A stretch of 13,932 bases of DNA, from positions 1 to 13,932 of the forward strand of contig JAGAHV010000312.1 of assembly GCA_017626895.1 (NCBI GenBank). The letters run 5' to 3'. Positions 7,109 through 13,061 of the stretch are shown here, in pieces. A program made the position numbers and the translations under genes. The notes beneath the pieces are model-generated. The model did no database searches. It saw only the letters and a list, made by a program, of their open reading frames with translations, and was not told the DNA's origin. How positions within the stretch are numbered: position 1 is the stretch's first letter; each line of letters begins with the position of its first letter. This DNA comes from Ventricola sp017626895 (lineage in GTDB: Bacteria > Bacillota > Clostridia > Christensenellales > Aristaeellaceae).

Positions 7109-7166
7109 TGTGCACAGTTCCCTGCTGCAGCGAAGGCAGGGACAGCCCTTCGCTTTAAGGCCTTAA
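7109..7166 (+). promoter_or_regulatory. Structured MATE leader with competing hairpins and palindromes
   Basis: The 5' leader contains CCCTGC (7120-7125) pairing with GCAGGG (7136-7141), and AGCGAAGG (7129-7136) pairing with CCTTCGCT (7147-7154). The two stems share bases and exclude one another, as in attenuators. A 12-bp perfect palindrome TTAAGGCCTTAA follows at 7155-7166 and could be an operator; TGTGCACA at 7109-7116 is a second short palindrome. No long T-tract is present, so control of translation or protein binding is as likely as termination. Confidence 0.35.
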
Positions 7167-7188
7167 CCGTGAGATTGAAGGCAGAATC

Positions 7189-7215
7189 ATGAAAGGCTTT
7201 TGCGAGAAAAAATTC
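7189..7215 (+). pseudogene. Detached 5' end of the MATE gene (codons 1-9)
   Basis: ATG at 7189 opens a frame MKGFCEKKF that ends exactly at the mobile element junction. Joining 7215 to 10286 continues in frame with SSM and the rest of the MATE protein, giving a 570-residue original product. A GAAGG-like ribosome binding site lies 9-13 nt upstream and a SigA promoter and structured leader precede it. This is the true start of the interrupted gene. Confidence 0.85.
7206..7215 (+). repeat. Target site duplication, left copy
   Basis: GAAAAAATTC directly abuts the left terminal inverted repeat and is repeated perfectly at 10276-10285. Because its ends (GAA/TTC) are complementary, a shorter duplication (8 bp) with slightly longer terminal repeats is also possible. 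Confidence 0.9.
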
Positions 7216-7260
7216 GATCTGTACAGAAAGTCTGTTATTTTTAATGGGACCTATCTTATT
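7216..7260 (+). repeat. Left terminal inverted repeat of the element
   Basis: 45 bp beginning GATCTGTAC, matching the right end at 35 of 45 positions in reverse complement, with no gaps. It ends 23 bp before the stop codon of the second transposase ORF. Confidence 0.88.
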
Positions 7261-7283
7261 CAGACGGTCCCATGAATAGAGCA

Positions 7284-8738
7284 TTAAGCCACATTCTTTT
7301 TGATAAAAAGACGTGTTTTTGTCGGCTCTGTGTAATACATTTTAAATGATACTTTATGTTTGCTGAACCAAAGGTTTTGCGCACGGTTTACAAAGACAGC
7401 CGTAAGAGAAGCCAATGCAGCACTGCCATCTTCTCCCCAATGCATACGATCATCTACCTTCTGCCGTTCGCTGATCAGAAGCTCATTGCAGAGTTCGGAT
7501 GAATTGCTGGAATTCTTGAGGCCAGCTTTCTTTCTCAATGCATAGCAAGGAATCATGTCTCTACGATATTCGATGTATGCAATCAAATCATCGAGATATC
7601 TTGAATTAGCTATGTCTTCCGGATTGATATGTCTGATGTAATCGATAGCTTCATCAATATTCCCATAGAAAATAGCCGTCTTAATTATTGAAGCGTAGAC
7701 CCTGCTTAACGATGTCATAGGTTGACAGCGTATCTGGCCTTTCTTTGGCCCGCGGATGTACAGCGTTGGTAATTCCCAGGGAGAAGGAATTCTGCGAGAC
7801 TTAATTGCCAGACTGATCAAAGTATCAATCTTCTCATTAATGTGGTATTCGTCAAGGAATACTCTATGATGCCAGTACGTGAAGTATTTATCAATAGTCG
7901 TCTTTAATAGTTTTTCGCCATCAACAAAGAAGTGCATGAATCGGGTAGTCAATCCATTTTCCAGAAGTACAGCAAGAAGCTGTCGGAAAGCATCGTCAAT
8001 ATCGATACTTGTAATGTTGTATCGCCCACCATCGTCAGTTTCAACACGAATATCAATGTGCTTGATATACTGCGTTTTATCTTTATCATCAGCTTTGCTG
8101 TCATTTACGTATGGATCAGTGCGTGAACTATCTTTAGTTTCACTGCCTTCTGCACGTGTTTCTGACTGCATTCCAACAAGATCTCCATCGACAAAGATAT
8201 TGACTACCTGATTTACATACTTCTCAATCACATCAGCATGACGAATCATTTGCAGGGGATCTCTTCCTTCACTGCTGTTAATGTATCCGACATAGTTTTG
8301 TAAAACCTGTGAACGCTCCTCATCAGTGTACATGATCCTTGCATCACGTCTGCCATTAACACGGGGATGATATCCTTCTTCAGGCTTCGAATATTCTCCT
8401 GCTGCATATGTTATTGGTGCCAGAGCAGGCAAATGACGCTCCTTCATGATAGAAGAGGGGGAGATCAGACAGTATTCAATGGTGTGATTCTGCAATTCAG
8501 AAGGGAATGGCTTGTCGTCCGGCCAACTTCCATCATCATTAAACCCGTACTTTTGAAGTACATTGACCGCTTCACCGGATAGGGCTTTGCGTACTTTACT
8601 GCCTTCGTTTATAACGATACTCGCGTATGTCATCAGGGGTATCTCTGAATGGTCAAATTCACGATGATACTGCCGATTGATGTTATCGCAGGCAACTCGA
8701 TAAGATGAATTAATGGCTTGATGGCAAAGCTCCTTCAA
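7284..8738 (-). CDS. ISKra4-like D-D-E transposase domain (second ORF, frameshift-dependent)
   Basis: A 484-residue frame if started at TTG 8738, but open upstream to 8861 with no ATG or GTG, so it is probably made only as a fusion with the preceding ORF. Key motifs (numbered from 8738) are NIFVDGDLVGMQ (D184), FMHFFVDGEKLL (D273), VFLDEYHINEK (D296, H299), IPCYALRKKAGLKNSSNSSE (E415) and RMHWGEDGSAALASLTA. These match, from memory, the pattern IDxVGVxxQ / FFTDG / ILDWYHLxKK / CYAxRxxLGLxxSSNxxE / GMxWSxxGSxALA of a transposase family related to ISKra4. The acidic catalytic residues appear intact. A charged, Ser/Asp-rich insertion (about 192-225) follows the first Asp. The TTG lacks a ribosome binding site at proper distance. 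Confidence 0.8.
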   Translation of the reverse strand: MKELCHQAINSSYRVACDNINRQYHREFDHSEIPLMTYASIVINEGSKVRKALSGEAVNVLQKYGFNDDGSWPDDKPFPSELQNHTIEYCLISPSSIMKERHLPALAPITYAAGEYSKPEEGYHPRVNGRRDARIMYTDEERSQVLQNYVGYINSSEGRDPLQMIRHADVIEKYVNQVVNIFVDGDLVGMQSETRAEGSETKDSSRTDPYVNDSKADDKDKTQYIKHIDIRVETDDGGRYNITSIDIDDAFRQLLAVLLENGLTTRFMHFFVDGEKLLKTTIDKYFTYWHHRVFLDEYHINEKIDTLISLAIKSRRIPSPWELPTLYIRGPKKGQIRCQPMTSLSRVYASIIKTAIFYGNIDEAIDYIRHINPEDIANSRYLDDLIAYIEYRRDMIPCYALRKKAGLKNSSNSSELCNELLISERQKVDDRMHWGEDGSAALASLTAVFVNRAQNLWFSKHKVSFKMYYTEPTKTRLFIKKNVA

Positions 8739-8820
8739 AAATCCATAGCATTTGATACGCTCATCGTTTCTGAGGTGTTTATAAAGATGAATTGGGATGT
8801 TAATGCTAAATCTGCCCAGT

Positions 8821-10170
8821 TCACTCTCTACTTCGGTTGGTATGGTTAGGCCGTTGTGAGTTTTTTTTTAGAAGCTCGGCGCCCATTTCAATACTATGTT
8901 TTCCAGCTATATTTCTAACTTTGATAATCTCTGCTTCCATAGTGGTCAAGGCTTCGGTGTAGTCATTATTCGTCTCCAATGGGAGATTCTGGACGCTAAG
9001 AGAATTCTGTGGATTCTCATCGAAGGAAACCATTATTTCGTCTTGGATACTTGCAAAAGTAATAAAGCCGATTCTTAGCGTGGCCTCATCCTTACCGGCT
9101 GAAGGCAGATTGCTTTTTAGAAATTCCCCCATCTTATGACAGAATTCATCTGAAACAGGATTGCTTGTTTCTATGGCCTGGGGTGCATTCTGATCAATCA
9201 CTCCATCCATAACCTTTCTCCAGATTAATGGACTGGATGTATCTGATGATTTCTGCAAATAACCGTGTATTGCAGTGTAAAGGTTGGATACAGAGTTCAG
9301 TTGGGAACGATCTCCTAATTCACTGATTTTCTGCTTAACGAAACTCAACCATTCTGCAGAATCAGCAGCGCTTATCTGATAAACATTCCTGATCCGATCG
9401 CTGCGATACGGTTTGCTTTCCTGCGAATGGATAAACAGATGATATTCGTAATCTGAAGTTGATGGAAGAACTGCCATCGTTTCCGAAAGGAACTCAAAAA
9501 GAGACATTGATCTTTGCTGAAGTACATTCTGAACTCGTTCTACGGAAGTGTTGATGGCATTGGCGAGTGAAATAGTACCTTTATAAGTTTCAAAATCGTC
9601 ATACAGTTCTTTAGAACGCGTGATAAGCTCACCTTTCGAAGTGATTATCGGAGAAGAACTACAACACACAAGCATAGCCTGTTTTTCCTTGGAAATATAC
9701 AAGCCAACAATATCAAGAGTCTTTGGTATCACTTCATCCTGTGTTGGAATGAACCACTGACGCTTTCTCTGAAGGCTAATTCCACGCTTCTTTAAAGCGT
9801 AGTAAACCATATTCAACGATGCTCCTGTTTCCTGAGCCAATGTTTCAGCTGTCCATTCGATTGACTTATCATCCAATAATTTATCCAACGTTATGTCAAA
9901 ATCAACAATCGGGACTTTGGGACTGGCACCTCCTCCATGCTTGCTGATTAATCCGTTTATTCCATTTTCCAAAAAGGCTTTTCTCCAATGTGCAACATTC
10001 ATCCTGTTCATTCCAACCCGCTCAGAAACCTCTTTGTTGTTGTATCCTTTTGAGCACTCGATAATGATCTGGGCCCGTCTCGAAAGATTAGGATCTGCGG
10101 ATTCTAGAAGGTTGGCGAGGAGTATTTGATCTGATTCATTCAAAATAATGGTATCAGGCTTCCTGGGCAA
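8821..10170 (-). CDS. IS630-like transposase protein lacking catalytic residues (first ORF)
   Basis: A 449-residue protein. Residues about 10-80 form a helix-turn-helix (RRAQIIIECSKGYNNKEVSE) and about 85-135 a second HTH, as in IS630. Residues about 150-322 align colinearly with the IS630 DDE core: LDIVGLYISKEKQAMLVC (family DVVGLYLNPPEKALVLCVDEK), YKGTISLANAIN, LFIHSQ (family LILDN), SAEWLSFVKQKI (family SSWLNLVERWF) and SPLIWRKVMD. The three acidic residues are replaced: S171, H248 and K279. About 100 further residues follow, whose last part (TTMEAEIIKVRNIAGKHS) resembles the N-terminus of ISKra4-like transposases. Start is TTG at 10170 because AAGGAGG lies 8 nt upstream; an out-of-frame ATG is too close. 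Likely a DNA-binding or targeting module. Confidence 0.82.
   Translation of the reverse strand: MPRKPDTIILNESDQILLANLLESADPNLSRRAQIIIECSKGYNNKEVSERVGMNRMNVAHWRKAFLENGINGLISKHGGGASPKVPIVDFDITLDKLLDDKSIEWTAETLAQETGASLNMVYYALKKRGISLQRKRQWFIPTQDEVIPKTLDIVGLYISKEKQAMLVCCSSSPIITSKGELITRSKELYDDFETYKGTISLANAINTSVERVQNVLQQRSMSLFEFLSETMAVLPSTSDYEYHLFIHSQESKPYRSDRIRNVYQISAADSAEWLSFVKQKISELGDRSQLNSVSNLYTAIHGYLQKSSDTSSPLIWRKVMDGVIDQNAPQAIETSNPVSDEFCHKMGEFLKSNLPSAGKDEATLRIGFITFASIQDEIMVSFDENPQNSLSVQNLPLETNNDYTEALTTMEAEIIKVRNIAGKHSIEMGAELLKKNSQRPNHTNRSRE
8861..8869 (-). other. A9 slippery run joining the two transposase frames
   Basis: On the coding strand nine consecutive A residues read CTA AAA AAA AAC in the first frame. 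The second frame opens immediately after a TAA formed at the start of the same run, so loss of one A in the mRNA (or +1 slippage) gives LLKK-THNGL and a 961-residue fusion. A9 runs are well-known sites of transcriptional slippage in bacterial insertion sequences. The first frame then ends 13 codons after the run. Confidence 0.75.
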
Positions 10171-10178
10171 TGGGCATG

Positions 10179-10185
10179 CCTCCTT
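10179..10185 (-). promoter_or_regulatory. RBS that sets the TTG start of the first transposase ORF
   Basis: AAGGAGG on the minus strand lies 8 nt from TTG (10168-10170) and only 1 nt from an ATG in another frame, favouring the TTG. Confidence 0.7.
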
Positions 10186-10203
10186 ATTTGCGAGAGTACA
10201 CCC

Positions 10204-10232
10204 ATTATATATTAAATGTTCATAACGGTCAA
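10204..10232 (-). promoter_or_regulatory. Transposase promoter at the right end of the element
   Basis: Minus-strand TTGACC (10227-10232), 17-bp spacer, TATAAT (10204-10209), near consensus for SigA. It reads into the element toward the TTG at 10170. The -35 box abuts the inner edge of the terminal inverted repeat, so transposase binding to the repeat could repress its own promoter. Confidence 0.8.
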
Positions 10233-10275
10233 TATGATATGTTTCATTCTAAATAACAAGCTTTACGTACAGATC
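10231..10275 (-). repeat. Right terminal inverted repeat of the element
   Basis: Reverse complement matches 7216-7260 at 35 of 45 positions. The outermost nine bases and an inner TGTTATTT block are identical. Confidence 0.88.
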
Positions 10276-10285
10276 GAAAAAATTC
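10276..10285 (+). repeat. Target site duplication, right copy
   Basis: GAAAAAATTC, identical to 7206-7215 and directly abutting the right terminal inverted repeat; it encodes the E-K-K-F codons of the interrupted MATE gene. Confidence 0.9.
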
Positions 10286-10291
10286 AGTTCC

Positions 10292-11971
10292 ATGCTGATA
10301 TCCGGTACGTTCACCAAAGCGGTGATGTATCTGATGCTGCTCAGCGACAGCATCATTGCCGGACACTTCATCGGCTCGGCGAGTGTCGCCGCAATCAATG
10401 CGATTACCCCGGTGACGGCCATTGTGACCTTCTTCGGCGATCTGCTTTCAACGGGCGTCGGAATTGTATTCACCCGGGAAATCGGTGCCATGCGGAAGGA
10501 CCGGGCGAACGAAATCTACGGCCAGGGCCTGATCCTCAGCGTAGGCATCGGGCTGCTTTCTGCGTTTTTGATTTTTGCGCTTCAGAATGTCTATTTCAGC
10601 GTGAGCGGCATTACGGGCGATATTCTGAAACATGCACTTGAGTACTACCGTCTGGTTCCAATCAATGCCTTCCTGACCATCGTCATTTTCTATCTGGAAC
10701 AGATGGTCTACAGTGACGGCGACGAGCTGTGCAACAACATCTGCTATGGATTCCAGATCGGCGGAAATATCATTTTTTCCGTCATCCTGACCCGGTTCCT
10801 TGGCATGACCGGCATTATCCTGGGATCTGTGATCGGAAACAGCCTCGGCATCCTCACCTGCTTCTGGCACTATTTCCGCAAGGAAAACACACTGCGCTTT
10901 GTCTGGCATCTGTCTCTCAGGGACTTTTTGCTCACCTCGCGTTACAGCATCGTGGATTCCTCGGTCTATATCTGCTGGGGCCTGATGGACTATGAGATGA
11001 TCGGCTTTGTCTCGGGCCGCTTTGGCGAGACCGGCCTGATCACCCTTGCCGTGGTCGTCAGCCTGATCGAGTTCGGCGTCGTGATGGACGGTGTAGGCAT
11101 GGCGATGCAGCTGCTGATCGGCACCTACTTCGGAGAACGGAACCACGTGCTCATCAAGCGGGTAATGCGCGCGGCGGTCAGGGCGGCGGTCATCGAAGGA
11201 CTGGCGGCAACGGTGCTGATCTGGGTCTTTGCCCGTCAGTTCTGCGGCCTGTTCGGCATCACCGGCGGGGAGGCCATTGGCCCGTCGATCACCGCCCTTC
11301 GGATCGTGTCCCTTGGCTTTACGTTCTGCAGTCTGGTATCGCTCACCACTTCCTACTATATGCTGATCGACCACATCGGCATGGCGACCTGCTTCGCCTG
11401 CTTCCAGAACGGCCTCCTGTATATCCTCCTGCCGATGCTCGGGGCATCCGCCTTTGGCATCAACGGCATGTGGGCAGGCTTTGCCGTCGCACCCATTCTC
11501 ACCCTCATCTGCGCGTATCTGTTTGTGTATCTGCGGTTTGGAAAGGACAATTTCCCGTTCCTGCTGAAGGACATGGCTGCGGAAATTGAGGTGATGGATG
11601 AGACCCTGTCCCCGAAAACCGCAGTGAGCCTGTCGGACCGCGTCAGGAGCAGCCTGCTGGCCCATCAGTATGAGCGGAAAACCGCCAACAACGCGGCGCT
11701 GTTTGCCGAGGAGATCGGTCTGACCATCCTCGATCGAAACAAACAGACCAAAAAGCCGGTCCTGATCGAGCTCTCGCTCTTTTATGAAAAGGACTCCGTC
11801 CTCCTCATTGAACGCGATTCCGGCGTGCTGTTTGACCTGACCGAATCCGACGTACAGGTAGGCGAACTGAGCAGCTTCATCCTGAGCGGACTGATGAATG
11901 CGCAGAAGGAAAAGGCCTATCTCGTCACCACCGGCTATAACCGGAACATGATCCGCTTTTCGCGGCAGTGA
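10292..11971 (+). CDS. MATE family transporter with C-terminal GHKL-like domain, 5' end cut off by the insertion
   Basis: The remaining frame has 559 residues from an internal ATG; the original protein had 570, starting at 7189. Residues about 1-425 are multi-pass membrane sequence of the MATE type (Na+ or H+ coupled multidrug/metabolite antiporters), containing DSIIAGHFIGSASVAAINAI and later helices with a repeat of the pattern. Residues about 430-557 are a soluble tail resembling HATPase_c_2 anti-sigma-type kinases: FAEEIGLTIL at the N-box position, where the usual Asn is Thr, and LLIERDSGVLFDL retaining D-x-G; the GLG lid is not seen. The tail is therefore probably a binding, not kinase, module. 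No ribosome binding site precedes ATG 10292, so the gene is most likely inactivated. It is divergent from the phosphatase operon, whose kinase shares the tail's fold. Confidence 0.88.
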   Translation: MLISGTFTKAVMYLMLLSDSIIAGHFIGSASVAAINAITPVTAIVTFFGDLLSTGVGIVFTREIGAMRKDRANEIYGQGLILSVGIGLLSAFLIFALQNVYFSVSGITGDILKHALEYYRLVPINAFLTIVIFYLEQMVYSDGDELCNNICYGFQIGGNIIFSVILTRFLGMTGIILGSVIGNSLGILTCFWHYFRKENTLRFVWHLSLRDFLLTSRYSIVDSSVYICWGLMDYEMIGFVSGRFGETGLITLAVVVSLIEFGVVMDGVGMAMQLLIGTYFGERNHVLIKRVMRAAVRAAVIEGLAATVLIWVFARQFCGLFGITGGEAIGPSITALRIVSLGFTFCSLVSLTTSYYMLIDHIGMATCFACFQNGLLYILLPMLGASAFGINGMWAGFAVAPILTLICAYLFVYLRFGKDNFPFLLKDMAAEIEVMDETLSPKTAVSLSDRVRSSLLAHQYERKTANNAALFAEEIGLTILDRNKQTKKPVLIELSLFYEKDSVLLIERDSGVLFDLTESDVQVGELSSFILSGLMNAQKEKAYLVTTGYNRNMIRFSRQ

Positions 11972-12978
11972 ACCGGGGACCATTCAATCGCTTATGCGAA
12001 TATTCGTATAAGCGATTGAAGATGTACGGCGTACGTCCGGCGCATATGCCCGAAATCATTGAATGCACGGATCTGGCGGGCGGACTGACGGAAGCGGCAG
12101 CAAAGGAACCCGGCCTCGTGCCGGGCATCCCCGTCTTCGGCGGCGGAGGCGACACGACCTTTGTCAACATCGGCGCCGGCTGCACCCGGCCGGGCGACAC
12201 CCACATCTATGTGGGAACCTCCGGCTGGGTCTCCACCTTCATGGGCCATCAGACGGTCGACCTGAGTGCCATGATCACCGGCGTGCTCTCGGCCATCCAT
12301 GGCCATTACAATTACTGCGCCAAACTGGAAACGGCAGGAAAGTGCCTTGAGTGGGCCGCTGAACATGTTGCGCTCGATGAAATCGGCCTCTATTCCTCTC
12401 ACGCCGGGGATACCGACACAGAGAGCAGATACCTGAGCATCTACGACTATCTCTCAGCAGCGGTGAGCAAAGTGCCTCCCGGTGCGAACGGCGTCCTCTT
12501 TACGCCGTGGCTCCACGGCAACCGCTGTCCGTTTGAGGATGCCAATGCCGGCGGGATGTTCTTCAACATCAGCGTTGAAACGACCAAGCAGGACCTCCTT
12601 CGCGCCGTGCTGGAGGGAATCTGCTATCACCTGCGCTGGCTGCTTGAGTGCATCATGTGAAAGGTCAAAACCTCTGACACAATCCGTTTTGTCGGCAGCG
12701 GTGCCCTATCACCGGTGGCCTGCCAGACGCTGGCCGACGTCACCGGCCGGAGGATCGAAACCATCGACACCCCCCAGTCGGCAGGCGCGGCCGGAGCCGC
12801 GCTTATCGTTGCGTCAAGCCTCAGGGGCATGGATGTGGCTGCGTTTTCCAGAAATCTCATCAAGCCCAATCACTGCTATCAGCCCAACCCAGAGAACCAG
12901 GCCGTTTATGAGCGCAGCTATCAGGTATTCAGGCGGCTTTACAAATCCAATGCCGCAAACTTCAGCGGGCTCAACTGA
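11968..12978 (+). pseudogene. FGGY-family sugar kinase, N-terminally truncated with internal TGA
   Basis: Homology to FGGY kinases (xylulokinase-like) begins near 12010 with MYGVRPAHMPEIIECTD and covers only the C-terminal ATPase half: GIPVFGGGGD, HIYVGTSGWVS, FTPWLHGNRCPFED, LLRAVLEGICYHLRWLL. A TGA at 12658-12660 interrupts the frame, after which the sequence goes on in the same frame with IRFVGSGALSP and PQSAGAAGAAL to 12976-12978. The TGA probably arose from CGA by one transition. Complete family members have about 500 residues; here the first ~240 are missing. A GTG at 11968 overlapping the MATE stop (GTGA) could still translate a 230-residue piece, but the substrate-binding domain is absent. 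The break lies at a 38-bp palindrome. Confidence 0.85.
11983..12020. repeat. 38-bp near-perfect palindrome at the MATE/FGGY junction
   Basis: Arms 11983-12001 and 12002-12020 are reverse complements at 18 of 19 positions with no loop, centred on GAAT/ATTC. It starts 12 bp after the MATE stop and its right arm merges into the first FGGY codons. There is no T-tract, so it is not a terminator. The position at a truncation point suggests an inverted duplication formed during deletion of the kinase 5' half. Confidence 0.85.
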
Positions 12979-12997
12979 GGATAATCGATAATATTCC

Positions 12998-13046
12998 AGC
13001 CTTTTCACACGAAAAGGCTCTCATTCATGCGCCGGTCTTTTCCGGC
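12998..13046 (+). other. Two hairpins between the kinase remnant and the ligase gene
   Basis: AGCCTTTTC (12998-13006) pairs with GAAAAGGCT (13011-13019) around a 4-nt loop, and GCCGG (13031-13035) pairs with CCGGC (13042-13046). Neither is followed by a run of T, so they may be weak terminators, processing sites or a leader structure for the downstream gene. Confidence 0.4.
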
Positions 13047-13061
13047 AGATTGGAGAACGAT

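Larger units (their letters stand above)
7216..10275 (-). mobile_element. 3060-bp insertion sequence with two-part transposase
   Basis: The element is bounded by imperfect inverted repeats: 7216-7260 matches the reverse complement of 10231-10275 at 35 of 45 positions, including the first nine bases GATCTGTAC. A perfect 10-bp direct repeat flanks it. It splits a MATE gene at codon 9, and removing 7216-10285 restores that frame. Inside are two minus-strand ORFs linked by an A9 run, with an outward-edge promoter at the right end. Composition is more A+T-rich than the host genes on both sides. A target duplication of 8-10 bp does not fit IS630 (TA) but is compatible with ISKra4-like elements as I recall them. 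Both ORFs are undamaged and the duplication is perfect, so the insertion is recent. Confidence 0.92.

Noticed and set aside
8736..8738. TTG as an independent start for the second transposase ORF
   Set aside because: No properly spaced RBS; at least 41 further plausible codons lie upstream in the same frame, so a frameshift fusion explains the frame better.
7206..10285. Classification of the whole element as an IS630 member
   Set aside because: The target duplication is 8-10 bp rather than TA, and the intact catalytic motifs are in the second ORF, which belongs to a different family.
10448..11983. Long minus-strand open frame of 511 codons opposite the MATE gene
   Set aside because: It is rich in Asp, His, Gln and Gly without any family signature and mirrors the G/C third positions of the MATE gene; the MATE frame has clear membrane helices.
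11983..12020. Palindrome as a terminator or lox-like recombination site
   Set aside because: No T-tract on either side, and there is no spacer between arms as lox sites have; the TTCGTATAA resemblance is short.
12658..12660. TGA as a selenocysteine codon
   Set aside because: FGGY kinases are not selenoproteins, no SECIS-like hairpin is evident directly downstream, and the gene is already truncated.
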